This document shows positions 50,107 to 61,809 of a DNA stretch of 64,000 nt, piece after piece. The notes beneath the pieces are model-generated. The model made no database searches, had not been told where the DNA came from, and worked only from the letters and a program-made list of their open reading frames with translations. Position numbers and translations under genes: made by a program. The stretch comes from Rostrohypoxylon terebratum (taxonomy: Eukaryota; Ascomycota; Sordariomycetes; Xylariales; Hypoxylaceae), in contig MU385963.1 of assembly GCA_022497145.1 (NCBI GenBank), forward strand, positions 34,970 through 98,969, written 5' to 3'. Numbering within the stretch: position 1 is the stretch's first letter; every line of letters starts with the position of its first letter.

Positions 50107-51387
50107 CTACAACCTAGCCTCAAACTCGTCCGAATCTCTTCGTAACTCATCCTTGACCTCCCCAAAGTCCATACGTTTCCCAACCCTCCAACTTATATCC
50201 ACGCCAGCAGCATCATTCCCCTCCTTCCACTGCCACCTCTCCCTCTCCTGCCGCCCCTTTTCCAGCACCTCCCTCACCCACCCTCCAAGCGTCGGCAACA
50301 TCTTAAACGCATGCGCCGAGTCGCCCGTCACAGCCACAAGCCCCTTCTTCCCCGGCACAAAGTCGATAACGTACTCGCTGTCCGCGGTGTCCGCGCACCA
50401 GCACACGCGTCTCCCCACCAACGGCCTCTCCGCCAGCGCCGGCAACGTTTCCCGTAGCAACCGCCTGACCATCGCCTCGTCGCGCGCCGGGATGAACGCG
50501 TTGTCGGCGGGGGGCAGCGAGAACCCGGACGGCGTCGCGAAGTTCGTGTACCCCGCCATGGCGGGACAGAGCTTCAGCAGGCCCGTACGCGCGTCCGGCT
50601 CGAAGAAGAAGCCGAGGTCGCGCGCGTACGTGACCGGGATGCCGCGGAGCCGCGCCGCTTCTCGCGGCGTCAGCTGGATGTGGGCGACTGGGGATGCGAT
50701 GGCGACGACTTGGCGTTTTATCTGCGGCAGGATGGATCCGAGGGATGCTCCGAGGGCTAGGATCGTGGTGGATGCCGTGTAGGACGTGCCGTGCGCTGTT
50801 AGGGCGCCTGTGCAGATATCCCCGGATGCGGAGTAGGTTAGGGCCTGGACTGCGGAGTCGAGATGGATCTTCACGCCTAGCGCGATACATGCGGAATAGA
50901 CTACCGTCATGGCGTCGGCGGCGTGGGCATATCCCGCGTAGCTGTTGAAGTACCCTTTCCAGGGCATGGGGCCGTCGAATGCAGGAGCTACTTTCCGAAT
51001 ATCCTCCCGCGAGTTTATCGGTGTGATCTTGTCGCTGAATTCTGGGCGCTGGCGGATGGACTCAAGAGACTTCTGGAGTGACTTCTTGGACTTATCAGGG
51101 GCGGCAATCGAGTTGCATAGAAGGTAGCCAGTCTCATGGTAGTAAGGGGCGAAGAGGGAAGATTTCCAGGCCGCCATGGCCTCAAGGGCTAACTCGGCAT
51201 AAAAAGGGTCCTCATATTCGGCTCTCAAGATCTTGTTTAGATCATTTCCAGCGGAGAGTTCCGGAGGGAAGGTAGCTGACTTTTCGAGAACGGTCACGTT
51301 GGTATAGCCTGCCTTAGCCAGATGGTAGGCTGTTGATAGGCCAAAGGTACCTGCTCCTAATATGAGGATAGACATTTGCTTATCCAT
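50107..51387 (-). CDS. FAD-dependent amine oxidase (fructosyl amino acid oxidase / sarcosine oxidase-like)
   Basis: A single exon of 426 residues starts at the ATG at 51387; a second ATG four codons on is possible. ILGAGTFGLSTAYHL holds the Rossmann GxGxxG (residues 11-16) and the segment ending VTVLEK the adenosine-ribose-binding acid. KLCPAMAGYTN carries Cys274 at the place where this family links FAD covalently, and GDSAHAFKMLPTLGG (355 onward) is the family's closing FAD motif. Family members oxidise secondary amines: Amadori products, sarcosine, pipecolate or related N-substituted amino acids, releasing hydrogen peroxide. No obvious peroxisomal signal: the C-terminus is EARL, not a clean SKL-type tripeptide. 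It lies next to a regulator, a permease and a 5-oxoprolinase. The DNA is GC-rich in the middle third. Substrate not determinable. Confidence 0.9.
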   Translation of the reverse strand: MDKQMSILILGAGTFGLSTAYHLAKAGYTNVTVLEKSATFPPELSAGNDLNKILRAEYEDPFYAELALEAMAAWKSSLFAPYYHETGYLLCNSIAAPDKSKKSLQKSLESIRQRPEFSDKITPINSREDIRKVAPAFDGPMPWKGYFNSYAGYAHAADAMTVVYSACIALGVKIHLDSAVQALTYSASGDICTGALTAHGTSYTASTTILALGASLGSILPQIKRQVVAIASPVAHIQLTPREAARLRGIPVTYARDLGFFFEPDARTGLLKLCPAMAGYTNFATPSGFSLPPADNAFIPARDEAMVRRLLRETLPALAERPLVGRRVCWCADTADSEYVIDFVPGKKGLVAVTGDSAHAFKMLPTLGGWVREVLEKGRQERERWQWKEGNDAAGVDISWRVGKRMDFGEVKDELRRDSDEFEARL

Positions 51388-52154
51388 ATTCACGACTCCG
51401 GGTTAGTGGGTTAGACCAGGTACCTACTATATACGCTAACTTATTAGGTATGTAGTGAGCGACATTGGGAATTTGTAATTCAACTTAATTCATCACACCA
51501 TTAGAATATACGATGCCTTTAATTCGGAATCTTCTCCTATTTTACACTCTTCCACCGATCCATTTCCCATCTTATCTGGAGCGGTTTCGGGACGCAATAT
51601 CACGATATCGGATGCGATTTACGTACGTTAGGGTGTTCTTAATCTTTCTGCGTCCATGTCGTTCGAGATTCAGGGGTAAGTACCTCGGTACTAACATATG
51701 TACATCAAATATGTATTGATTGGTGCACGGAGCCGAGGAAGCGGTAAGCGACGTGCATATGCAGGTTACCCTTTGGTACATAGTACAAGATCGTGGGGAA
51801 ATGGAGATCGGGAATCTGGACCACCCAACTCCGATCTTCCCTTATCTTGAACGTTGACATTGATAGCCTGCTTATCTACTCCGAATCCACTAACATGATA
51901 ACGACCACGGCGTTGTGCTACCTGGTACCGGGGTAAGGGCTACCTCCTATCTCCAACAACTCAAGAAAGCCACGAGACAAGTGGAGTGTAATTACCCCGA
52001 CTTTGCAACTCTCCCGACTCCTCACCTTCTGCTAGTGTATGCCGTGTATGCCGTGTATACTTGTTTGTCTATACGTAGAAGCGACGGTGCACGCCATCGC
52101 AGAGTCCCATAGATAATCCACATTCATATCCCCTATTGATCATATTGATCATCA
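51388..52154. other. Divergent promoter region of oxidase and regulator
   Basis: About 0.77 kb separates the divergent starts. A GCCGTGTAT direct repeat lies at about 52039-52057 and a TTGATCATATTGATCATCAATG repeat-like segment, broken here into TGATCATATTGATCA, sits just before the regulator's ATG. No gene is seen. Confidence 0.5.
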
Positions 52155-53824
52155 ATGACCCCTGCCTCGAAGATGCGGAACCCCACCAAGACCGAGTTGC
52201 GAACACGGACTGGGTGTCGGAAATGTCGAGGTGAGAAAGATCGCGTCTTCAACTCTCCCATTTCCTGCATCTCCTGACGTCTCCCAGAACGGCGAGTCAA
52301 ATGCTCAGAGGAGCGCCCTATATGTCGTCATTGCCAACGGCTGGGCTTTACTTGCCGCTATGAACTTAAGCTGAGTTGGCAAAATATCGTCTTACTTGAG
52401 TGTCGTGAGGATGTGTCACCAAGATTACCCAAGGACCTGGTGGTCTCCATCCAAAGTTGGATGTTCTTGAACACCACCCAGACAGACTATGATCCGGATA
52501 GTCTCGAAGCAAATATTGAGCACCAACAGGACTGCGTTCAAACGGAGGATACCGAGTATCAAACAGATGAACCTTCGCCCTATCAATATATCTCCCCATT
52601 TCGTCTGGGGGAGGCCGAGGGTTATCTCTGGAGCTACTTCAACGAATATATGACAACTCAAATTGTCATAGACCCCGGATTTAACCCGTATAGGGATATT
52701 GTGTTGAAGATGGCTGCTTTCTCCAAAGAGGGTCCCCTCTTCCAATGTGTGCTAGCAGCATCGGCAAACCAACTTCAAAGTATTGGTCGAAACGAATACA
52801 AGCATGCTATGTGGCTCCACAGAGCTAAGGCATTGCGTCTTTTGAGAGCAGAACTTGCCCATTTAGCATCGAGAGAAGCATATGGGGGAGCCAATGGGAC
52901 TTCCAAAGATCAGATTATTGCCTCCACCATTATGTTAACATTTTTTGAGGTAAGTAGATTAGAGCCTACTCTGAATACTAACTTAGAAACAAGAATAGTA
53001 TTGATTCAGTGACTTAGATTTCAAAAGATTGCTCGAACTCGTGGACCGTTCATGCCGACTTTGCACGAACATTCTTGGCTTCTCGCTTGAAAGACCTCAG
53101 CACTTTAACTGCGGATCAAGAGGCTCTTCTTTATTTCGCAGTGACGTACTTCGTCTCACACGATATCCTAGCGGCTACAGGAGGTACACTCATGGAGGCT
53201 GCTGAAATGGTTACTGAGATGTGTAAAGCCGTGGATAAGTCGACGATTCTAGCCCTCACAGGTTGCCCAAGGGATTTACTCATCTTGATCTCTGAAATCA
53301 ACCAGATAAGTTCGATAATAGATCAATCCAATGAGAAGCAACTTTCGCCCGCGTTGCAGCAACGTCGGGACAAGGTTGAAAGGCTTCTCCACCAACTACA
53401 CCAGAATGTCCCTGAGCAATTTGCATCACTAAAATCAGAGTTTTCTGTCATCGCCGAAGTCAAACGACTTGCAGCTATGCTGTATCTATATTCACGCATA
53501 GATAACGCTTCGCCATATGAACCAAAGATGATTCGAATCACATCTCAAATCCTGTCGCTCATTCCGAAAATCTCCCTTCGGACCCACACTGGTCTTTGGC
53601 CCCTTTTTATTGTGGCGACATTGGGTGTGCGGGAATGTGACGAAGATAGAAAGCTGATCTTGAGCCGACTTGCAGCTTTGCAGCAGACCAGACAGCTAGC
53701 AAGCGTCAAGAAAGCTAGGTTAATCATCGAAGATGTGTGGAAATCGCGAGACCTATGGCCTGACAAATCGCAAGGATGGAGCATATTGCAAGGGAGAAGA
53801 CATGGTGCGATCAGTTTGGCATAA
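52155..53824 (+). CDS. Zn2Cys6 (Gal4-type) transcription factor
   Basis: Exons 52155-52230, 52288-52949 and 53018-53824 join in frame to 514 residues. The binuclear zinc cluster spans residues 21-48 (C-x2-C-x6-C-x6-C-x2-C-x6-C), and the first intron splits it between Arg25 and Glu26, a common intron site in such genes. The remainder fits the fungal-specific regulatory region (DUF3468-type): SPFRLGEAEGYLWSYFNEY, the segment MAAFSKEGPLFQCVLAASANQL and DQIIASTIMLTFFEIS across the second splice. The protein should act in the nucleus on nearby genes. Placed between the FAD oxidase (divergent) and the permease (tail to tail, 98 nt between stops), it is a good candidate local regulator. Target is inference. 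Confidence 0.93.
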
Positions 53825-53922
53825 TTCATTGCAATCATTATCTTGAAAAATATCAATATTCTACGGCGCCTGATCGTTGAAGGCCTTCCCCTGATGCCAA
53901 AATCGCATCGACCCGGCGGAGT

Positions 53923-55772
53923 TCAAGTGGTGTAACGGAAATCGTGCTGCTTCTTATCCGTGATGTCCACGAAAGTCTCCGCCATATCATCAGAACCTTC
54001 CGCCGGCTTACCATACTTACGATCCCTAGTCTTATTCTGCCACGTTGCATAGAGCCAGTATACAATCAAGAGAAGCATACAGACGCAATAGCTGATCAAC
54101 ATTGCGACAACCCCGCTTTTATAACGAGGGGCTTCCTGGCTTCTGAAGGTCTGAGGCCCGATGAGATTGCCTGCAGCATAGCCGATGGTGACGAGACTGT
54201 ATGTTATGGCCTTCTTGGTCACTTGTTACCTTGAGTTAGTGTATATGTTCGATCTCGAAGTAGTGGTCACTTACTGCCTGCGGTATTCGCCTGGATAAGG
54301 GATATGCCAACGATATATGGAGCTGGTAAGAGTCAGTTTAGCTTTGTAGCACGTATCGCTGATGAAACTCACGCCAGTAGAAGTACATGAAGTACAGCCC
54401 CACCATTTGACCAGGGACATTTGTACGTGGCAAGCCGTATACCAAAGCAGTACCAAAGATAGGGAGCAGCAAGGAGATGCACGCGGTTAGAGCTCGTCGG
54501 TTATGCCACCTCGCGGCAAGGTATGAGAAAGCCCAAGCGCCACCAGTGGCTACAATACCGAACGGCATCGTGAGCAAACTGGAGACCAGAGCGCTATAGC
54601 CCAGATTGTTGATGATGATCGATCCGAATGTCTGGAGTCCGCCATTGGGAATGTTGATAACGATGTTGAACAAGACGATTAGCCACACCTTGACGTCGAG
54701 CAAGGCCTCCCATACTTGGTCCCATTTCCAAACCCGATTAGCAATTCCAGTCTTATTGGAAGCCAACCGTTTTGTAGCATGGTACCTCTGTTCCGGCGTC
54801 AAGAAGAACGCGTTCATGGGACTGTCAGGTAGGGCGAACCACAGGAACAGCGAGTATAGAACATTGATGGTGCCCGTCAATAAGTAAAGATATTGCCATT
54901 TCAATAGAGGTGCTGTCGCAGGAATGTACCCAATAACCCAGGCGAAAAAGCCGTTGAAGATCGATGAGAAATATGCGAAAATGACTAAGGGATTAAGGCG
55001 GTTAGGGAGGGACACAGGCGTGTTAAAGATATTGGAAACTCACTTCCATTCCTAGGGGGCTGTTCCTCTTTTTTGTAGAATGACGCAACAAGTACTGTGA
55101 AACATGGGACGGATATCGCTTCAAGAAATCCTAGGAGAAATCTGAGTCCCATAAACCCGGACCACGTTCTGCATGCCGCATAACATAATGTACAGCATGA
55201 CCAGAGAATAGAACCAGTAGCGAGGAGTTTTCCTGGGGGGAATCGCTGAACCAGCCATGATGCTGGGACTAAACCAACCAAAGTCTGAAGAGAGATCAGC
55301 AACTTAACGCACTGAGTTATTCCAGATTTCCACTTACACCCAATGGCAAGATACTTCCAAGCCAAGAGTAATCCTGTCCGGTAAATCCATTGTCCTTTTG
55401 GAAACCGTACAGCGAAGCGGTTCCAATTTCTACTTTATCGACGGCGGCAAGAGTTGCGCAGAACACCAGCTATATGTATAACATCAGCGAAATGTTGTAT
55501 CACGGTTACATCTTCCAATCGTGTGACCGGGGGTATTATCTCATCGCATGTTGGTGCTCAATGTTCTGAAGACTCACCAATGGAATCATCCAAGAATCAA
55601 TTTTCTTTACTATGACCTTTTCCTGCTCAGGAGTCATAGGTCCGAACTCTTCATGATTGGCGAGATATACCGCTGCCTCATCCAGAGTGCTGTCGTTGGC
55701 CATCTTTACCGTCTCGCCGACTATGGTCGAGGTGACTGGCTGGAGGGAATCCTCCTTGACGTCCTGAGACAT
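53923..55772 (-). CDS. MFS anion:cation symporter, Dal5-like (second copy)
   Basis: Six exons (55772-55578, 55469-55338, 55284-55044, 54984-54373, 54322-54275, 54221-53923) join in frame to 508 residues. The transporter pattern is complete: KIDSWMIPLLVFCATLAAVDK opens helix 1, then DYSWLGSILPLGTLVGLVPASWLVQRFPPGKLL, FLLGFLEAISVPCFTVLVASFYKKEEQ, the central FLWFALPDSPMNAFFLTPEQ, and ISLIQANTAGMTKKAITY in the C-half. The family imports small organic anions. The last acceptor (AAG before 54221) was chosen by frame; it is the least certain join. A tail of about 30 charged residues follows the last helix. It is divergent from the 5-oxoprolinase gene, suggesting that it may import 5-oxoproline or a related cyclic amide; this is inference. 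Confidence 0.9.
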
Positions 55773-56705
55773 TGTGTTAAGCAATTGGCAAGAATCCGGA
55801 CAACAGAGCCACTTAGAGAATCCTGAGGATTGGAGGTGTCTGTTGCAGATCTGTCTCGGCGGATATCCGATTCATTTCCCTGGACTTTATAGACAAGATC
55901 GTTTCACAACATCTCTCGTCGGCACCAACAGCTTATCAATCCGGGGTTAGTCTCACTAGGGCCCAGATTCAAGAACGGCGAGTGAGATACCATCTTGTGA
56001 TACTCCACATCTCTTCTTGACCATGTTACCATGCCAGCGCCAGTTTCATGAGTCAATGCGAACATGTTGCGTCAGAATAATACATAAACATCTGACCCCG
56101 TACTTTGGGACAGATTAGCTTACGTAGCGGTTCCATGATAGACAGGAGAATATAGCTCCGAACTCTTACAATTCCTTGGTAGGGAAAGATAGTGCAATGT
56201 CTATTGGAGAGCCTACATGGTACGTAGGTGGCTTGACAAGAGGCTAATAAAGGTGATTGGCTAGGACGCCAAAGAAGTGGCGCCGCGATAAGAGCCGAGA
56301 ATTTAGGAGGAAGTTCGAATCGACGAACATTAGCTTCCGAAACATAGTATGTGGTATTCATGTGGCACTGTGTTTAATTACGGCGAGGAGATCCACATCT
56401 GGATGGGGGCTAGGGTCGCGTTCGCGCTGGTAATCAAGATTATCTCGTAGCAAGCTATACACAACATGATGCATAGTCTCATCAAAGCTCATCATTTGAT
56501 TTACCGGCAACATGGAGGCAATTCGAAACGACGCCCCAAGATGCCGGTATCCTATCACCGGTCGGCAGTCCTCTTCCGGTGCCGGACCATCTCCGAAGTC
56601 TTCGTGATGATGTAGTAGATATATCAAGGCCAGCTTCCTCAAGCTTATCAACACCCATGTATCACGCAGAATCTCCCATCCATCTCAGACACGCTCGCAG
56701 CCAAG
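55773..56705. promoter_or_regulatory. Bidirectional promoter of permease and 5-oxoprolinase with GATA words
   Basis: The 933-nt spacer separates two divergent starts. HGATAR words (the AreA/GATA nitrogen-regulator consensus) occur at 55932-55938 (reverse), 56136-56141, 56286-56291, 56440-56445 (reverse) and 56552-56557 (reverse). Five is only moderately more than chance for this length, so nitrogen control is a suggestion. An unexplained minus-strand frame lies at 56358-56654. Confidence 0.45.
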
Positions 56706-59700
56706 ATGGCCGTCGATACAATCCCCACACCTGTCCAACCCAAGAGCGTCAAGTTCGCTATTGGTCAGTTCATTCACGTTTGCTTTGTTGCCTGTAGCTA
56801 ATGATACATCCCAGACCGAGGTGGCACCTTTACGGACGTCTTTGCTGCTGTGCCAGGTCGAGAAGACATAGTACTCAAACTATTGTCCGTTGACCCCGGT
56901 AGCTACGATGACGCGCCGGCAGAAGGCATTCGACGAGTGCTGGAGATGATCTCTGGAAGACCTGTTCCACGCGGCTCTCCGATCCCTAAGGATTTAATTC
57001 ATTCTATTCGAATGGGGACGACTGTCGCTACAAATGGTGAGTACCTGCTTTCTGCCACCCCTCTTTATTGCGGGGTTCTAATATGCCCTAGCATTACTGG
57101 AAAGAAAAGGAACGAGACACGCATTCGTGGTCAATAAGGGGTTCGGTGACTTGTTAGAAATCGGCTACCAATCAAGACCGAAGCTATTTGACCTCGATAT
57201 TAGGAAACCAGAGCTGCTCTATGACAAAGTGGTCGAGGTCTCTGAACGCATCACTGTCGAAGAGTTTGACGAAGATGTCACGAAAGACAGCCGCCCACCG
57301 CTCCAAGAAATCCCAGGTGTTCTTGTGAAGGGTATCACCGGTGAAATCCTGCGCATTATCCGCCCGTTAGATGAGACAGAAGTACGGGAAAAGTTATCTC
57401 AACTAAGGGCGGATGGTATTGATGCGCTCGCTATATGTTTAGCGCATTCGTACATTTACCCATTCCACGAGCAGAGGATCGCGGAAATTGCCAAGGAAGT
57501 GGGGTTTACCCATGTTTCGACGTCTTCTTCAGTTGGCGCGAACATGATCAAAATGATCTCGCGAGGTAGTTCCGCTTCTGCTGATGCGTACCTCACACCG
57601 GAGATCATCCGCTATGTGTCGGGTTTCTCAAAAGTCTTCGCCGACGGCAATTTAGATGGCGTATCGTGTGAATTCATGCAATCGGATGGTGGATTGGTCA
57701 GTCATAAGAACTTCAACGGCTTAAGGGGTATTCTTAGCGGCCCTGCGGGAGGTGTTGTTGGTCACGCCAGGACTTCCTACGATGGAAAATCTCCCATCGT
57801 TGGTTTCGACATGGGTGGTACTAGCACAGATGTCTCCCGATACGGGGGATCCTTCGATCATGTGTTCGAAACAACAACAGCAGGAGTTTCTATACAGTCT
57901 CCGCAGCTGGATATCAATACCGTGGCTGCTGGGGGTGGATCGATGCTTTTCTTTAGGGATGGACTGTTTGTGGTTGGGCCGGACAGTGCCGGAGCTCACC
58001 CAGGACCTGCTTCTTATAGGAAAGGAGGACCACTAACAGTTACCGACGCAAATCTGTTTCTTGGGCGATTGATACCTGATTACTTTCCCAAAATTTTCGG
58101 GTCTAGCGAAGATCTCCCACTCGATACCGACATAGTGGTAAAGAAGTTTGAGGAGCTCACAGCACGGATAAATGCAGAGACCGGACGCTCGATGACTCCC
58201 CTCGAGGTTGCGCACGGCTTCATTGACGTGGCCAATGAGTCCATGAGCCGTCCAATTCGCGCCCTTACCGAGGCTCGCGGATACGAAACTGCACAACACA
58301 ACCTCGCGACCTTCGGCGGAGCGGGCGGCCAACATGCTTGCGAAATCGGGAAGAAACTAGGTATCAAGAGAATAGTCATCCACAAGTACTCTAGTATCCT
58401 TTCAGCTTATGGCATGGCCTTGGCAGAGGTTGTCCAAGAAGCACAGGAACCGAGCTCCGAGATTTTGTCTGAAGAAGCTTTAGTTCGACTAATGGCCCGC
58501 ATGCAAGACCTTAAAGCGAAAGCTACCAAGAGCCTTCTTGCTCAAGGAATCCCGGAGGAACTTATCGAACATGAACAGTATCTAAACCTAAGATACCAAG
58601 GAACCGACACTAACTTCATGATCCTTGCCCCGGCTGATGGTGACTGGAGGTCAGCACTCGAGAAGGAACATCTGAGGGAACTGTCATTCGTCTTCCCTAG
58701 TGACAAGAAGGTTCATGTCGATAATGTGCGAGTTCGTGGTGTCGGAAAAAGCACAGAAGTCAGCCACGATAACTCGAAGCTTGTAAAAGAACTCAAGTCT
58801 CACGCCGGTTTGGAAGTTCAAGGGGGAGAAGATACAACCGTAAGTCTACCACATGCAGCCCTGTTAGTGGGCGTTTGAGAGTAGCACTTACTCTTTGTAG
58901 GTTCAGGCATACTTCGCGACAGGCGGCCTACAGCCAACTAAAGTCTTCCGACTCAATAAGCTTGCCCCGGGCAGCGTCGTATCCGGGCCGGCGATAATCA
59001 TCGACAACACTCAGACCATAGTGATTGTCCCTGGATCCCAAGCGCGAATTCTGTCCTCGCATGTCGTAATAGATCTGGTTGACGAGAAAAATCAGCAGTC
59101 TGAGGAGGAACACGAGCTCGTAGTAGATCCGATCAAACTGAGCATTTTCGGCCATCGGTTCATGAGCATTGCAGAACAGATGGGCAGGACTCTGCAGAAG
59201 ACGAGCATATCAATCAACATCAAGGAGCGCCTAGACTTCTCCTGCGCTATCTTCAGCCCAGATGTACGTTTTACGAGTTTCTTCCCAGTCCCCTTATCCG
59301 AGAAAATTACTAACCTTGGCTATTGAAAAGGGCGACTTGGTGGCAAATGCACCGCGTAAGTGAACAGAACATTTTACATGGATTTATGACCTAGTTCTAA
59401 CTTTTCTCAGATGTTCCCGTTCACCTTGGATCGATGTCATATGCTGTCAAATATCAGCATATCCTTCATCAGGGCAAATTACGGCCCGGTGATGTGTTGG
59501 TCTCAAATTCACCAACCTGCGGAGGCACTCATTTGCCAGATATTACTGTCATCACCCCTGTATTTGACACGGACGGCAAGACAATCTGCTTCTACACAGC
59601 TTCAAGAGGTCACCATCTGGACATCGGAGGATACCGTGGAAACTCCATGCCGCCGTAAGTGCGCTCCAGTAGCTTTCAGTCACGAGGCGTTATTGACATT

Positions 59701-61066
59701 TATTTAGTGATTCTACTGAATTGTGGCAAGAGGGCGCTGTGATCGATTCCTTCTTCCTTGTTCGCGACAACCATTTTGACGAGGAAGGAATTACCAAGAT
59801 TCTTCTTGAGCCTGGGAAGTACCCCGAGTGCAGTGGCTCGAGGCGATTGAATGATAATATGTAGGTTCCTTATGTACATATCACGACTGTAACTAACATA
59901 GGCGTAGATCTGATCTGAAAGCCCAAATTGCGGCAAACGCTAAAGGCAGCAATCTCATCAGGGCTTTGATGGAAGAATATTCGAAGAACATCGTTCATTT
60001 CTACATGAAGAAGATCCAAGAGAACGCCGAGGTTTCAGTCCGTGGATACCTGAAGTCTGCCTACAAAAAATACGGGTCAAAACCACTCAAGGCAAAGCAA
60101 TTCTTGGATAACGGCTCTATGATGACAGTATCGATTACCATAGACGAAGATGGTTTCGGTATATTTGATTTCACGGGAACAACCTGCGAGATGCTCTCGA
60201 ACATGAATGCTCCCCCAGCCATCACATACTCGGCGCTCATCTATACTCTAAGACTCCTAATTGGCTCAGACATCCCCCTAAACCAAGGCTGCCTAGCGCC
60301 GACAAAAGTCATCCTCCCTAAGGGCTGCTTCTTGAACCCCTCATCGGGACCGGCTGTCTGCTGCGGTAACACATTGACTTCTCAACGCCTGGTTGATCTT
60401 CTACTGAATGCGTTCGAAGCGTCAGCCGGATCTCAGGGCTGTATGAACTGCTTCGGTTTCTTCGGTAACTGCAAGGACGACTCAGGCGAACCTCAATCCG
60501 GATTCGGATTCGGCTACGGCGAGACTATCTGCGGTGGAAGTGGCGCAGGTCCGACCTGGCACGGAGCCAGCGCTGTCCAGATCCATATGACTAATACTAG
60601 GACCACCGATATCGAGATCATAGAGAAACGATACCCAGTCCTCGTAAACGAGTTCTCTATTCGCAAGGGCAGCGGAGGCCGTGGCAAATTCAATGGCGGG
60701 TGCGGTATTGTGAGGGACTGGCTATGTCGCTACCCACTCACATACGGTCTCATCACCGAGCGCAGGGTCCACCAGCCCTACGGCATGATGGGTGGTGAGC
60801 CCGGCGAATGCGGTGCGAATTACTGGGTGCAGAGACAGGAGGATGGTAGTGAGCGCTGGGTCAACATTGGATCTCGCGGCCAGATAAACATGAAAGAGGG
60901 AGATAGGTGCGTCATTCATACGCCTGGCGGTGGTGGTTGGGGCGTACCAGACGATGAGATTGACGTGATAAATGGAGTCAATGGAATCAACGGGACTAAG
61001 GTCGCGTATCCTCGAGCCACTGGTAGTATACATGCCTACGCGGCTGCGCAGGAGGCATCATCCTAG
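56706..61066 (+). CDS. oxp1: 5-oxoprolinase (ATP-hydrolysing), hydantoinase A/B fusion
   Basis: Eight exons (56706-56763, 56815-57036, 57092-58839, 58901-59263, 59331-59355, 59411-59654, 59708-59860, 59908-61066) join in frame to 1,323 residues. The N-terminal hydantoinase/oxoprolinase domain begins FAIDRGGTFTDVFA with the ATP-binding-like GGTFTD loop, continues with HSIRMGTTVATN, and the HyuA core contains ILSGPAGGVVGHA and VGFDMGGTSTDVSRYGG. The HyuB half begins MSIAEQMGRTLQKTSISINIKERLDFSCAIF and ends with HTPGGGGWGVPD. The family opens 5-oxo-L-proline to glutamate with ATP in the cytosol (gamma-glutamyl cycle); relatives act on hydantoins or N-methylhydantoin. The length is near the usual 1,280-1,300. 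The 25-nt exon is conserved (GDLVANAP). The assignment to 5-oxoprolinase is strong from full A/B fusion, but the substrate could differ. Confidence 0.94.
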
Positions 61067-61500
61067 GTTAAGTTCATCAACTAAATGGCAGCATTACCCC
61101 TGGCTAGGGAGAATTGCTGATCTAACTAGGGGATGTTTTGTTTTTCCTACAGCATGGGCATATTTTTTAGTCGCATTTACATGAATAGCATAGTTACATT
61201 GGTTCATCTACTATCTTAACCCAACACTTTAAGCACAAACCAAACAAACAACGAGATTGTTGAAGTTGATGAAATCCTAGATAATTAGTCATCCATACGA
61301 CACTAAACTCCTAAGACAGGTATTCGCAATATGCTTCAGCTTGGTCACCATAATATTAGGTCAACTCATTTCAGTATACCTAGAGGGAAGGATTATATCT
61401 TGATTAGCATTAAGGGATAACGTTATTCGATATTACTACTTTAAAACTATCAAAAATCGACCTCATCAGTGTCTAATTTTGCTCAGGCGATGACGCAGGT
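61067..61500. other. 3'-flanking spacer
   Basis: About 430 nt of AT-rich DNA follow the 5-oxoprolinase stop. No gene is seen. Confidence 0.5.
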
Positions 61501-61809
61501 TTACCATAGATGAACTTGAGGCTCATAAATTGATGGAGATTCAGCACCGCCGAGGGTTATGGTATCCTCAGGCATAACTTCTTGACTCTCGATGGCATTT
61601 GGCGGGATAAATTCGGGAACTGGAGAGAGCTGGTGCTCGGCGTCATGCTCTCGCTGGCGTTTACGAATCGTGCGAATATCAATCGCCACTAAAATCCATG
61701 ATAGTACAGAGAAAGATACCAGAAGACTAACGAAAGCGGCTGTGACGGCTTTTCCTTGAGCTTTTACATCTGGCGACCTATCAAGATCACGAATTTGGAA
61801 CGGGTACAT
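61501..61809 (-). CDS. Short membrane-protein-like frame, possible C-terminal exon or remnant
   Basis: A frame of 102 residues from the ATG at 61809 has one hydrophobic segment (VTAAFVSLLVSFSVLSWILVAI, positions about 26-47; shown here in parts: VTAAFVSLLVS and FSVLSWILVAI), then a basic cluster RTIRKRQREHD and an acidic tail. This looks like the last helix and cytosolic tail of a membrane protein. I found no convincing upstream exons between 61830 and 62105, so it is either a small gene, a missed multi-exon gene or a remnant. Confidence 0.35.
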   Translation of the reverse strand: MYPFQIRDLDRSPDVKAQGKAVTAAFVSLLVSFSVLSWILVAIDIRTIRKRQREHDAEHQLSPVPEFIPPNAIESQEVMPEDTITLGGAESPSIYEPQVHLW

